The notes below the pieces were generated by a model that saw nothing but the letters and a program-made list of their open reading frames with translations, searched no databases and was not told the DNA's origin. A stretch of 13,221 nt of DNA. Source: Pseudomonadota bacterium. Its GTDB lineage: Bacteria > Pseudomonadota > Gammaproteobacteria > Burkholderiales > Burkholderiaceae. Position 1 is the stretch's first letter; every line of letters begins with the position of its first letter. A program made the position numbers and the translations under genes. Below, piece by piece: positions 1 through 9,019 of the stretch. The stretch is from positions 1 through 13,221 of the forward strand of contig JAEZQX010000089.1 in the NCBI GenBank assembly GCA_023441105.1, written 5' to 3'.

Positions 1-1521
<1,521 letters not shown>

Positions 1522-1548
1522 CATCCGGTCACCGTCGAGCCACTGACC

Positions 1549-1567
1549 AGGCGGCCATTGGCCGCCT
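1549..1567 (+). repeat. Inverted repeat (hairpin) between guaB and guaA
   Basis: AGGCGGCC, an ATT loop, then GGCCGCCT form a perfect 8-bp GC-rich stem 27 bases after the guaB stop and about 40 bases before the guaA start. Only two T residues follow, so it is not a classic intrinsic terminator. It could mark RNA processing or stability, or partial attenuation between the two genes. Function is inferred; only the symmetry is seen. Confidence 0.5.
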
Positions 1568-1606
1568 TCCGGACCACCGGGTCCCCCCGAGCCACGGACT
1601 GCATCG

Positions 1607-3229
1607 GTGCAACACCAGAAGATCCTCATTCTCGATTTCGGTTCGCAGGTCACCCAGCTGATCGCGCGGCGCGTGCGCGAGTCACGCGTCTACTGCGAGA
1701 TCCATCCCGGCGACATCGGCGCCGACTTCATCCGCGAGTTCGGCGCCCGCGGCATCATCCTCTCCGGCAGCCATGCGTCCGCCTACGCGGAAGATGCCAT
1801 CCACCCGGCGTCCATCGTGTTCGAGCTCGGCGTGCCGGTGCTGGGCATCTGCTACGGCATGCAGGCCATGGCCGAGCAGCTCGGCGGCAAGGTCGAGTAC
1901 TCCGACCATCGCGAGTTCGGCTACGCGCAGGTACGGGCGCGGGGCCACACCCGGTTGTTCGAGGGGATCGAGGACCATCGCAACGCCGAGGGACACGGCC
2001 TGCTCGACGTCTGGATGAGCCACGGCGACAAGGTCACCGCCATGCCGCCCGACTTCAAGCTGATGGCGTCCACCGCCAGCTGCCCCATCGCCGGCATGGC
2101 CGACGAATCGCGCCACTTCTACGGCGTGCAGTTCCATCCCGAGGTGACGCATACCCGCCAGGGCAAGGCGATCCTGCGCCGCTTCGTGCGCGACATCTGC
2201 GGCTGCGTCGGCGACTGGGACATGCCCAACTTCATCGACGATGCGGTGGCGTCGATCCGCCGCCAGGTCGGCAGCCAGCACGTGGTCCTCGGCCTGTCCG
2301 GCGGCGTCGACTCGTCGGTGGCCGCCGCGCTGATCCATCGCGCGATCGGCGAGCAGCTGACCTGCGTCTTCGTCGACCACGGCTTGCTGCGCCTGGACGA
2401 GGCGGAGCAGGTGATGAAGACCTTTGCCGACAACCTCGGCACGCGGGTCATCCATGTCGACGCCAGCGATGCCTTCCTCGCGAAGCTGGCCGGCGTCTCG
2501 GATCCGGAAGCCAAGCGCAAGATCATCGGCGCCGAGTTCGTCACCGTGTTCCAGCGCGAGGCCGGCAAGCTCAGCGACGCCCGGTGGCTGGCGCAGGGAA
2601 CCATCTATCCCGACGTCATCGAATCCGCCGGCAGCAAGACCAAGAAGGCCAAGACGATCAAGTCGCACCACAACGTCGGTGGCTTGCCGGAGACGCTCAA
2701 CCTGCAGTTGCTCGAGCCGCTGCGCGACCTGTTCAAGGACGAGGTCCGCGAGCTCGGCGTGGCGCTGGGCCTGCCGCGCGACATGGTGTATCGCCATCCG
2801 TTTCCAGGTCCCGGCCTGGGGGTGCGGATCCTCGGCGAGGTCAAGCGCGAGTATGCGGACCTGCTGCGGCGTGCGGATGCGATCTTCATCGAGGAGTTGC
2901 GTGCCACCGTCGCCACCGCAGCCGATGTCGCCGCCGGCATCGCGTCGCAGGAGGACGTCGGCAAGTCGTGGTACGAGCTGACCTCGCAGGCCTTCGCCGT
3001 CTTCCTGCCGGTCAAGTCGGTCGGCGTGATGGGCGACGGCAGGACCTACGAATACGTCACCGCCCTGCGCGCGGTGCAGACGCAGGACTTCATGACCGCC
3101 CACTGGGCGATGCTGCCGCACGCACTTATGGGCAGGCTGTCCAACCGCATCATCAACGAGGTGCGGGGAATCAACCGGGTGGTGTACGACATCTCCGGGA
3201 AGCCGCCGGCGACCATCGAGTGGGAATGA
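1607..3229 (+). CDS. guaA: GMP synthase, glutamine-hydrolysing (GuaA)
   Basis: Converts XMP to GMP using ATP and the amide nitrogen of glutamine, completing the branch begun by guaB. The 540 residues match the betaproteobacterial form, slightly longer than the 525-residue E. coli enzyme. The N-terminal class I glutamine amidotransferase domain (about 5-195) has the nucleophile Cys82 in GICYGMQ and the His177/Glu179 pair in QFHPEV. The ATP-pyrophosphatase domain carries the P-loop LSGGVDSS (230-237). The C-terminal dimerisation domain contains [13 protein letters not shown] (395-407) and ends in ATIEWE. The start is GTG: homology begins exactly there ([15 protein letters not shown]) and no in-frame ATG lies close by. 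The ribosome site ahead of it is weak, which suggests modest initiation or dependence on ribosomes leaving guaB. The gene ends 12 bases from the stop of the opposing beta-barrel gene. Confidence 0.97.
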   Translation: MQHQKILILDFGSQVTQLIARRVRESRVYCEIHPGDIGADFIREFGARGIILSGSHASAYAEDAIHPASIVFELGVPVLGICYGMQAMAEQLGGKVEYSDHREFGYAQVRARGHTRLFEGIEDHRNAEGHGLLDVWMSHGDKVTAMPPDFKLMASTASCPIAGMADESRHFYGVQFHPEVTHTRQGKAILRRFVRDICGCVGDWDMPNFIDDAVASIRRQVGSQHVVLGLSGGVDSSVAAALIHRAIGEQLTCVFVDHGLLRLDEAEQVMKTFADNLGTRVIHVDASDAFLAKLAGVSDPEAKRKIIGAEFVTVFQREAGKLSDARWLAQGTIYPDVIESAGSKTKKAKTIKSHHNVGGLPETLNLQLLEPLRDLFKDEVRELGVALGLPRDMVYRHPFPGPGLGVRILGEVKREYADLLRRADAIFIEELRATVATAADVAAGIASQEDVGKSWYELTSQAFAVFLPVKSVGVMGDGRTYEYVTALRAVQTQDFMTAHWAMLPHALMGRLSNRIINEVRGINRVVYDISGKPPATIEWE

Positions 3230-3241
3230 CCTGCCCGGCCT

Positions 3242-4108
3242 CTAGAAGAAGAAACCCAACCGCGCTTCGATCTTGAAGTCGTACAGCTTGTAGTCGTTGA
3301 CGATCGGCACCCCCATCTCGACAGAGGCGACGGTCGTCTTGTTCACGAGGCGCCCGACCAGGAAGTTCAACGGCACGAACCACTTGCCGGTGTCGCCGGG
3401 GCGCTGGTCGAGGAAGTTGTAGCGTATGTCGCTGCTCGGGAAGAGGTTGACGAACCAGCTTTCGGGCAGCGGGATGTTGAGGATCGGGGCAAGCTGCAGC
3501 TCGCTCACATGCCGGCGCCCGTCGTTGCCGGCGATATCGAAATCGTAGCGGACCAAGCCGGCGAACCAGGCCCCCGCGCCCAACTGCGGTACGCTCCAGC
3601 GGCCGGCGATGGTCGGCACGAGCCGGTACTTGCCGGCGCCCATGCCGTCCTCGCTTGCGGTGGGGAAGATCGCCTGAGCACCGACCACCCAGGCGAAGCT
3701 CTTGCTCTCGGTCTTGATGAGCAGCCCCTGGATCAGCACATCCCCCATGCCGAAATGGTCCTGCCCGGCGGGATTGTCGGGGTTGACGACGTCGGTCACG
3801 AAGAGCGGCAGATCGATGCGGGTGGCCAAGGTCCAACCGCTGCCGAGTGAAAATGGCTTGTCTGCCCGGGGAGTGAAGATATGGACGTTGTCGTTCTTCG
3901 CCGCTGGGGCGTTCTGGAACTGATAGCGTAGATCGATCCGCGTGACCGGCCGCGTCGGGTCTTGCCCGTTGTTCGCCTCTTCCTGAGCGAGGGCAATGCC
4001 GGCACAGAGCATTGCCGCACCAGCGGCAGCGCTTTTCGCGATCGGCCTTCGCGATACGCGGTGATGCGTCGCGTGGCGCGGGCGCGCCCTGAAAAGAATT
4101 CCCGCCAT
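3242..4108 (-). CDS. Putative outer-membrane beta-barrel protein (transporter-like, phenol MetA/neuromedin-U-type family)
   Basis: A 288-residue exported protein. The N-terminus is long and basic, with SRRPIAK at 19-25, then a hydrophobic stretch (about 26-41) and a likely signal-peptidase site after ALA (residue 41, before QEE). The rest alternates polar and hydrophobic residues in short strands rich in aromatic and Asp/Asn turns, and it ends in Phe-Phe-Phe, the usual C-terminal signature of outer-membrane barrels. Phrases such as RIDLRYQFQN, GWTLATRIDLPLF and FGMGDVLIQGLL recall proteins annotated as 'transporter', 'neuromedin U' or MetA-pathway phenol-degradation barrels. That family name is from memory and no substrate can be given. 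The start ATG is supported by AGGAG 6 bases upstream. The frame is open further upstream but without signal-like sequence. It lies 152 bases downstream of map and is convergent with guaA. Confidence 0.75.
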   Translation of the reverse strand: MAGILFRARPRHATHHRVSRRPIAKSAAAGAAMLCAGIALAQEEANNGQDPTRPVTRIDLRYQFQNAPAAKNDNVHIFTPRADKPFSLGSGWTLATRIDLPLFVTDVVNPDNPAGQDHFGMGDVLIQGLLIKTESKSFAWVVGAQAIFPTASEDGMGAGKYRLVPTIAGRWSVPQLGAGAWFAGLVRYDFDIAGNDGRRHVSELQLAPILNIPLPESWFVNLFPSSDIRYNFLDQRPGDTGKWFVPLNFLVGRLVNKTTVASVEMGVPIVNDYKLYDFKIEARLGFFF

Positions 4109-4139
4109 ACGCGCTCCTGGCTGGACGGCAGAATTCTTT
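4093..4139. repeat. Inverted repeat bracketing the beta-barrel start
   Basis: AAAGAATTC (4093-4101) and its exact complement GAATTCTTT (4131-4139) enclose the ribosome site and ATG of the minus-strand beta-barrel gene in a 29-base loop. In the mRNA the arms could pair and present or occlude the start. In DNA the arms could be two half-sites for a regulator. Part of the match arises because GAATTC is itself palindromic, so chance is possible. Confidence 0.35.
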
Positions 4140-4199
4140 CTTTCGGGGGCAGCGCGAAGCAATTGGACGAAGGGCCAATGAAGCAACGGGGCCAAGGCA

Positions 4200-4217
4200 G
4201 CCGGCGCTGCCGCCGGC
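4200..4217 (-). repeat. GC-rich hairpin between map and the beta-barrel gene
   Basis: On the minus strand GCCGGCG, a GCAG loop and CGCCGGC make a perfect 7-bp stem, 43 bases past the map stop. No T tract follows, so a Rho-independent terminator is not well supported. It may slow exonucleases or polymerase between map and the next gene. Only the pairing is directly seen. Confidence 0.35.
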
Positions 4218-4260
4218 ATCCTATCCAGGGAAGATTGAGAACTGCCGGAAGTCTCGGGGG

Positions 4261-5028
4261 CTAGTTCAGCAGCCTTTCTCCAGGCCGCAACGTCAGGATC
4301 TGCACACCGGCTCGAGTCACGGCCACGGTGTGCTCGAACTGCGCGGACAGTTGCCCATCGCGGGTGACCACCGTCCAGCCGTCTTCCTCGGTCCGCACGG
4401 CATGCCGCCCCTGGTTGATCATCGGCTCGATGGTGAACACCATTCCCTCCCGCAGCTCCAGACCCGTTTGCGGCTTTCCCCAATGCAACACCTGGGGAGG
4501 CTCGTGCATTTCACGGCCGATGCCATGGCCGCAGTATTCCCTGACCACTGAATAGCCGTGTCGCCGCGCGTGACGCTCGATGGCGTGGCCCACGTCGCCG
4601 AGCCTGGCGCCCGGGCGCACGGCCTTGATTCCCTGCCACATGGCTTCGTAGCTGACCTGGACCAGGCGCCTGGCCAGCGGCGTCACCTCCCCGACCAGGT
4701 ACGTCTTGCTGGAATCGGCGATGTAGCCATTCTTCTCCAGCGTGATATCGAAGTTGACGATATCGCCGCTCTGCAGGACCTCCAGCGGGGAGGGAACACC
4801 GTGGCACACCACGTGGTTGCGGGAGGCGTTGAGGGCATATGCGTAGCCGTACTGCCCCTTGCTTGCCGGGCGGGCATCGAGCTCGTTCACGATGAAGCTG
4901 TCGACGAGGTTGTTGACCTCCATGGTCGACATGCCGAGCAAGTTCAGTCGGTCCAGGCGGCTGAAGACGCTGGCCAGCAACTTGCCCGACGCCGCCAGCA
5001 ATGCGATCTCCTCCGGTCGCTTGGTCAT
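4261..5028 (-). CDS. map: Type I methionine aminopeptidase (accessory copy, ParD-like-linked)
   Basis: Removes the N-terminal methionine from nascent cytoplasmic proteins using two divalent metal ions. The 255-residue protein (264 in E. coli) is a complete pita-bread fold. All five metal ligands are present at the E. coli positions minus three: Asp94 (NFDIT), Asp105 (IADSSK), His168 (CGHGIG), Glu201 (FTIEPM) and Glu232 (FEHT). The substrate-contact His76 (VCHGVP) and His175 (MHEPP) are also kept. The ATG at 5028 overlaps the stop of the upstream ParD-like gene as ATGA, so translation is probably coupled; open frame upstream of this ATG is out-of-frame coding of that neighbour. In Proteobacteria the housekeeping map gene normally lies by rpsB. 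This copy, beside a small DNA-binding-type protein, is therefore probably an additional paralogue (inferred). No truncation or active-site loss is seen. Confidence 0.93.
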   Translation of the reverse strand: MTKRPEEIALLAASGKLLASVFSRLDRLNLLGMSTMEVNNLVDSFIVNELDARPASKGQYGYAYALNASRNHVVCHGVPSPLEVLQSGDIVNFDITLEKNGYIADSSKTYLVGEVTPLARRLVQVSYEAMWQGIKAVRPGARLGDVGHAIERHARRHGYSVVREYCGHGIGREMHEPPQVLHWGKPQTGLELREGMVFTIEPMINQGRHAVRTEEDGWTVVTRDGQLSAQFEHTVAVTRAGVQILTLRPGERLLN

Positions 5029-5237
5029 GTCGACGCCAGCCTGACCGCCTTCGACGCGACGCCGGCAGCCCGCAGCTCGCGGGCAACGATCTCGTTGAAG
5101 CCCTGCGTGGGATTCATTTCGCACAACATGCCGATCTTGATCCAGAAGGCAGCCTGCGCATTGATCGACCGGCACGACACCGCGCTCGCCTTGCGCAACT
5201 GATCGTGCAGGTCGTCGTCGATATTCACGATACCCAT
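5025..5237 (-). CDS. ParD-like antitoxin-family protein
   Basis: A 70-residue protein starting MGIVNIDDDLHDQLRKAS. A short beta-strand-like N-terminus (IVNIDDDL) is followed by two predicted helices (about 9-22 and 25-38), the pattern of ribbon-helix-helix DNA-binding proteins. The SINAQAAFWIKIG segment (24-36) resembles the ParD-like family (formerly a DUF) as I remember it. The C-terminal part (NPTQGFNEIVARELRAAG) is probably helical. The start is the only ATG in frame and has AGAGAG just upstream. The stop overlaps the map start (ATGA). Directly upstream is a 28-bp palindrome over the promoter, as expected for a small autorepressor. No ParE-type toxin is present; the partner position is taken by the aminopeptidase. 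The fold and family are inferred from sequence pattern. Confidence 0.8.
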   Translation of the reverse strand: MGIVNIDDDLHDQLRKASAVSCRSINAQAAFWIKIGMLCEMNPTQGFNEIVARELRAAGVASKAVRLAST

Positions 5238-5245
5238 GAGACTCT

Positions 5246-5273
5246 CTATATGATCTATATATGAATCATATAG
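5246..5273. promoter_or_regulatory. AT-rich palindromic operator ahead of the ParD-like/map operon
   Basis: A 28-bp imperfect palindrome with 24 of 28 positions symmetric. It has outer arms CTATATGAT and ATCATATAG and a central ATATAT. It is almost free of G and C in an otherwise GC-rich window. It covers the -10 box of the minus-strand promoter and ends 9 bases before the ParD-like start codon, so a bound protein would block initiation. The ParD-like product is the obvious candidate repressor, but this is inferred from position only. Confidence 0.65.
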
Positions 5274-5293
5274 GACGCACGAGAGCTCTGCAA
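5265..5293 (-). promoter_or_regulatory. Sigma-70-type promoter for the ParD-like/map operon
   Basis: Read on the minus strand, TTGCAG (5293-5288) is separated by exactly 17 bases from TATGAT (5270-5265). Both boxes are near consensus. Transcription would start around 5258, giving a leader of about 20 bases that ends with an AGAGAG ribosome site. The -10 box is embedded in the palindrome at 5246-5273. Confidence 0.65.
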
Positions 5294-5373
5294 CGGCATC
5301 GCCGAGCTCGCCCCGATCATTCCGGATTTCAGGCAGGACGGCAGCACTGCCAGGCGCCGCGCTGGACGGGCGG

Positions 5374-5402
5374 TTGTGCCCTGGCGACTGCGCCCCTATG
5401 AT
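5374..5402 (+). promoter_or_regulatory. Candidate promoter for the Bug receptor/dioxygenase operon
   Basis: TTGTGC (5374-5379), a 17-base spacer and TATGAT (5397-5402) lie 54 bases before the ATG of the receptor gene. The -10 box matches five of six positions, while the -35 box keeps only TTG. Transcription would begin near 5409. It shares the 218-base divergent region with the ParD-like/map promoter, about 115 bases away start to start. Confidence 0.45.
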
Positions 5403-5455
5403 TGTTCCCGCGAGCCGTCGCCGATCGAGACGATGGCCGAAGACAGGAGACATGG

Positions 5456-6454
5456 ATGATGAAGCACATGGTCGGCGCTGCCGCCCGGACCGTCGTGATC
5501 GGCGTGACCCTGGGCGTGCTTCTCGGCTTGACCCCTCTGCCGGGCTCGACCGCCCGTGCCGCCTATCCCGACAAGCCGATCCGGCTGATCGTCCCGTATC
5601 CTCCGGGCGGATTGACCGACGGCTCCGCACGGATGATCGCCAAGGGTCTCTCGGCCCGGCTGGGCCAACCGATCGTGGTGGAAAACATCGCCGGCGGCGG
5701 CGGCAATATTGGCGCCGACAAGGCCGCAAAGTCGCCGGCAGACGGCTACACGCTCTATGTTGGCAACAACGCCACCGTCGGCCTCAACACGCTCGTCTAC
5801 AAGAACCTGCCATTCGATCCGATGAAGGACCTGGTGCCGATCGCACAGTACGCCGAGAGCCATACGGTGCTGGTGGTCCATCCGTCGGTGCCGGCGAGCA
5901 CCGTGGCCGACCTGGTGGCGCTCGCCAAGGAGAAGCCCGGCCAGCTCAACTTCGGCTCCACCGGCCAAGGCGGGCTGAGTCATCTGGTCGGCGAGATGTT
6001 CAACACCGCGACCGGCGTGAAGACGGTCCACATTCCCTACAAGGGCACCGGACCGGCATTGACGGACCTTCTGGGCGGGCAGATCCAGTTCATGTTCAAC
6101 GACACGTCACTGCCGCATATCAAGACGCAGAAGCTCAGGGCCCTGGCCGTGACCGGTCTCAAGCGCTGGGACGAACTGCCTGAGGTGCCGACGATGTCGG
6201 AGCTCGGCATCAAGGGCTATGAGACCTACAACTGGTTTGGCATCCTGTCACCCGCCGGCACGCCGGCGGACGTCATCGCGCGGCTCAATCGCGAGATCGT
6301 CGCGGTCGTCAACGAGGCCGAAACCCAGGATTGGCTCAAGTCACGCGGTGCGGTCGGCAAGTCCGGGTCGGTTGCGGACTTCGCAGCCTACATCGCCGAT
6401 GACCTGGAGAAGTGGACCCGGCTGGTCAAGACGGTCGGCATCACCCCGGAGTAA
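5456..6454 (+). CDS. Bug-family periplasmic solute-binding receptor (TTT type)
   Basis: A 332-residue extracytoplasmic receptor of the Bug family (TctC-like), which captures small carboxylates or related solutes in the periplasm. A signal peptide occupies about residues 1-35, with a basic start, a hydrophobic core (VVIGVTLGVLLGL) and cleavage likely after ARA. The mature part opens with the family hallmark YPDKPIRLIVPYPPGG (37-52), then VENIAGGGGNIGADKAAKSP (75-94), the HIPYKG loop (192-197), and LRALAVTG with LPEVPTMSE (228-249). The start is set by AGGAG at 5445-5449, 6 bases before ATGATG; a TTG further upstream and an out-of-frame ATG at 5452 are not used. The dioxygenase gene starts 5 bases after the stop, so the two form an operon. 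No TctA/TctB membrane genes are near, common for these orphan receptors. The ligand is unknown. Confidence 0.93.
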   Translation: MMKHMVGAAARTVVIGVTLGVLLGLTPLPGSTARAAYPDKPIRLIVPYPPGGLTDGSARMIAKGLSARLGQPIVVENIAGGGGNIGADKAAKSPADGYTLYVGNNATVGLNTLVYKNLPFDPMKDLVPIAQYAESHTVLVVHPSVPASTVADLVALAKEKPGQLNFGSTGQGGLSHLVGEMFNTATGVKTVHIPYKGTGPALTDLLGGQIQFMFNDTSLPHIKTQKLRALAVTGLKRWDELPEVPTMSELGIKGYETYNWFGILSPAGTPADVIARLNREIVAVVNEAETQDWLKSRGAVGKSGSVADFAAYIADDLEKWTRLVKTVGITPE

Positions 6455-6459
6455 CACGC

Positions 6460-7374
6460 ATGGCAATCAATCTGTTCCCGGTGACTCCCGACTTCGCGGC
6501 GGAGGTCGGCGATGTGGACCTGTCGAAGCCGCTGTCCGCGGAGGATGCCGATGCGATCCAGGCTGCCTTCCTGAAATACGCCGTCCTGGTGTTCCCGGGC
6601 CAGCAATTGAATTCGGACCAGCACGTCTCGTTCGCCGAGCAGTTCGGGCCGCTCGAGGTCAACATCAATACCTACCAGGACGAGGTCAAGGCGGACCGCA
6701 TCGACAGCCGGATCTCCGACGTATCGAATCTCGACCATGAGAACGAATTGTTGCCGGCGCAAAGCCGCAAGCGGACGTCGGGACTGGCGAACCGCCTGTG
6801 GCATACGGACAGCATCTTCCGGCACGTGCCGGCCCGGGCCTCGCTGCTCTATGCCCGCATCGTCGCCCCGATCGGCGGCCTGACCGAATTCACCGACATG
6901 CGTGCAGCCTGGGACGCGCTACCCGAAGAGCTGCGCCGGCAGCTCGACGGCTACGTCGTCGAGCATTCGATCTTCCATTCGCGGGCCAAGGTCGGCGCGA
7001 CCGTCTTCTCGGATCGTGAACGCGCCTCGCTTCCGCCGGCCAGGCAGGTGCTCGTCCGGACGATTCCGGAAACCGGTCGACGCGCGCTTTACCTCGCCTC
7101 CCATGCGATCCGGATCATGGACCTGCCCGAGCCCGACAGCAGCCGACTGATCGAGGAGCTGATGGCCCACTCGACGCAGCGCCAGTTTGTCTATTCCCAT
7201 CGCTGGCGGGTAAACGACCTGGTCGTCTGGGACAATCGCTGCACGATGCATCGCGGCACCCGCTACGAAGAGCAGCGCTGGAAGCGCGACATGCATCGTG
7301 CCACGGTGTCCGACGTCGGAAACACGATCGATCTGCTGGCGCGTCCGGCCGGCAGGGCGGAGAGGGCGCTCTGA
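6460..7374 (+). CDS. TauD/TfdA-family Fe(II)/2-oxoglutarate-dependent dioxygenase
   Basis: Couples oxidative decarboxylation of 2-oxoglutarate to hydroxylation of an organic substrate; relatives cleave taurine (TauD) or 2,4-D (TfdA). The 304-residue protein has the full facial triad: His115 and Asp117 in WHTDSIF and distal His264 in CTMHRGT. It also has the 2-oxoglutarate-anchoring arginines in RDMHR (Arg276, Arg280, aligned by MHR to Arg266/Arg270 of TauD). The N-terminal VLVFPGQQL (42-50) is typical of the family. The start follows the ribosome site GGAG (6448-6451), which lies inside the end of the receptor gene, with 8 bases to the ATG. The tight spacing suggests that the product acts on what the receptor brings in. 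Residues alone do not tell whether the substrate is a sulfonate, an aryloxy acid or another carboxylate. Confidence 0.92.
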   Translation: MAINLFPVTPDFAAEVGDVDLSKPLSAEDADAIQAAFLKYAVLVFPGQQLNSDQHVSFAEQFGPLEVNINTYQDEVKADRIDSRISDVSNLDHENELLPAQSRKRTSGLANRLWHTDSIFRHVPARASLLYARIVAPIGGLTEFTDMRAAWDALPEELRRQLDGYVVEHSIFHSRAKVGATVFSDRERASLPPARQVLVRTIPETGRRALYLASHAIRIMDLPEPDSSRLIEELMAHSTQRQFVYSHRWRVNDLVVWDNRCTMHRGTRYEEQRWKRDMHRATVSDVGNTIDLLARPAGRAERAL

Positions 7375-7424
7375 ATCGCGGAGCGCCGTGCCGCCGGCTG
7401 CCGATGGTCGACTGACAGCGCGTT

Positions 7425-8960
7425 TCAGGCGGCAGCCGCCAGCGCACGCGCGCAGCGCTCGGCGAGCATGATCGTCGCAAGTTGCGTGTTCGCTGCCGGA
7501 ATCGTCGGCATGATCGACGCATCGACCACCCACAGCCCGTCGACGCCATGCACCGCACCGTGCGCGCCGACCACCGCGGCGGTGTCGTCGGCAGGTCCCA
7601 TGGCACAAGTGCCGACCGGATGGAAGTAGGTGCCGAGGTTCGCGCGCACCGCCGCGCCAAGCTCGGCATCGTCTTGCGCCGCCGGCCCGGGTGTCAGCTC
7701 GCGCAGCGCGATCGCCGCCAACGACGGCTGCGCCACCAGGCGCCTGGCGGCGCGCACCCCGGCGAGCAGCCGCGGCAGGTCGCTGCCGTCGCTCAGCCAG
7801 CCGACATCGATCATCGGCTTGTCGGCCGGATCGGCCGAGCGCAGCCGAACCCGCCCGCGCGACAGCGGCGTCATCAAGGCGACGTGCAGCGTGAACCGTG
7901 CGCCCGTGGGGCTGTCGCCCGCCTCGGACAGCGACCAGGGAAACAGATGCAGGTCGTGGCCGTCCCGTGCCGCGGGGCTGGCCATCGTCAGGAGGACCTG
8001 GCAGCCGGGACCGGGGGCCCCCAACGCCGCACGGGGTGCCGCGAAGCGCATTCCGATGCGCGGGTGGTCGCTCAAGCGGTCGCCGACGCCCGGGCGGTCG
8101 TGGCGGACAGCGATGCCGAGGGCCCGCAACTGGCCGGCGGGACCGATCCCGGAGCGCCAGAGGACTGCAGGGCTGCCGTACGCGCCGGCGCTCAGCACCA
8201 CATGGCGCGCCGCGATGGTCTCGCCAGTGGCCGCAAGCCGCACGCCGACCGCGCGGTCGGCCGCGAATACGACCCGGTCGACCAGCACATCGCTGCGCAC
8301 GGTCAGATTCGAACGTGATCGCGCGGCGGCAAGATAGGCGATCGCGGTGCTGCGGCGCATGCCGTCGATCGTATTGAGCGGCATCGGGCCGATACCGATG
8401 GCGCCGGGGGCGTTGTGGTCGTCGGCCCGGCCGTGACCCTCGGCAATACAGGCCGAGACGAATTCGCCCTGACCGGCAACCCACTCGCGCGGCTGGTAGC
8501 GGCGAATCGGCAGCGGCCCGTCCGAGCCGTGCCATGGCCCGGCGAAATCGAGATCGTTCTCGAGGCTGCGAAACACCGGCAAGACATCCTCGAATGCCCA
8601 GCCGGGGTTGCCGAGCGCAGCCCAGGCGTCGAAATCGGCCGGCCGGCCGCGCAAGGCGACGGTGGCGTTGGTCGCCGAGCAGCCGCCGACCAGCTTTCCG
8701 CGCCAAAGCGCAACGGCAGGCACGCCGTTGCCGGCTTCGCCCACATAGCCCCAGTCGTGGCTCGATGTCGGCTGCCAGCCGCTGCGGATCTCCGGCGGTA
8801 CCCGGCTGGCCGGATGGTCCGGACCGGCTTCGAGCAGGAGCACGGAGCGCTCGCCGCTTTCGCTGAGCCGGGCAGCGAGCACGCAGCCGGCGGATCCGGC
8901 GCCGACGATCACGATGTCGTGGCTCCGCTGGTTGTGGCGCTGCATCGAAGAGATCATCAT
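7425..8960 (-). CDS. GMC-family FAD-dependent oxidoreductase (choline dehydrogenase-like)
   Basis: A flavoprotein of about 511 residues that oxidises an alcohol. The FAD-binding Rossmann motif is at 17-32 (IVIVGAGSAGCVLAAR), followed by LLLEAGPD. GMC signature 1 lies at 88-114, from RGKLVGGCSATNA to RPADFDAW. Signature 2 appears around 257-271 (LSAGAYGSPAVLWRSGI). The C-terminal substrate domain ends with the catalytic pair His447 (YFHPVGTCAMG) and Asn491 (PAANTQLATIM). The AGGAG site stands 4 bases before an ATG at 8960 and 7 before the next ATG at 8957; either may be used. The gene is divergent from the AraC-family regulator with 59 bases between them and convergent with the dioxygenase. 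Control by that regulator and a role in the same catabolic route are inferred from layout. The substrate is unknown. Confidence 0.93.
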   Translation of the reverse strand: MMISSMQRHNQRSHDIVIVGAGSAGCVLAARLSESGERSVLLLEAGPDHPASRVPPEIRSGWQPTSSHDWGYVGEAGNGVPAVALWRGKLVGGCSATNATVALRGRPADFDAWAALGNPGWAFEDVLPVFRSLENDLDFAGPWHGSDGPLPIRRYQPREWVAGQGEFVSACIAEGHGRADDHNAPGAIGIGPMPLNTIDGMRRSTAIAYLAAARSRSNLTVRSDVLVDRVVFAADRAVGVRLAATGETIAARHVVLSAGAYGSPAVLWRSGIGPAGQLRALGIAVRHDRPGVGDRLSDHPRIGMRFAAPRAALGAPGPGCQVLLTMASPAARDGHDLHLFPWSLSEAGDSPTGARFTLHVALMTPLSRGRVRLRSADPADKPMIDVGWLSDGSDLPRLLAGVRAARRLVAQPSLAAIALRELTPGPAAQDDAELGAAVRANLGTYFHPVGTCAMGPADDTAAVVGAHGAVHGVDGLWVVDASIMPTIPAANTQLATIMLAERCARALAAAA

Positions 8961-9019
8961 CGTGCTCCTCGGAAGGAAGATCGCTCCGCGAAGTGTGGCT
9001 CCAACGGCGGGGAACGACC
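8961..9019. promoter_or_regulatory. Divergent control region between the GMC gene and the AraC regulator
   Basis: This 59-base gap must hold the translation signals of both genes: AGGAG for the oxidoreductase on the minus strand, and GGGGAA about 7 bases before the regulator ATG. It probably holds their promoters or the regulator site too. No clear -10/-35 pair, direct repeat or palindrome is visible by eye. The assignment rests on the divergent arrangement common for AraC regulators and their targets. Confidence 0.4.

Noticed and set aside
1558..3276. A 572-codon plus-strand open frame over guaA in another frame
   Set aside because: The composition is Arg-rich and repetitive with no recognisable motif; guaA in the correct frame has complete catalytic motifs.
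7391..7438. Complementary arms CGGCTGCC and GGCAGCCG between the dioxygenase and GMC stop codons as a bidirectional terminator
   Set aside because: The arms are only 8 bp with a loop of about 28 bases, there is no T tract, and one arm lies in the Ala-rich end of the GMC gene, so chance is likely.
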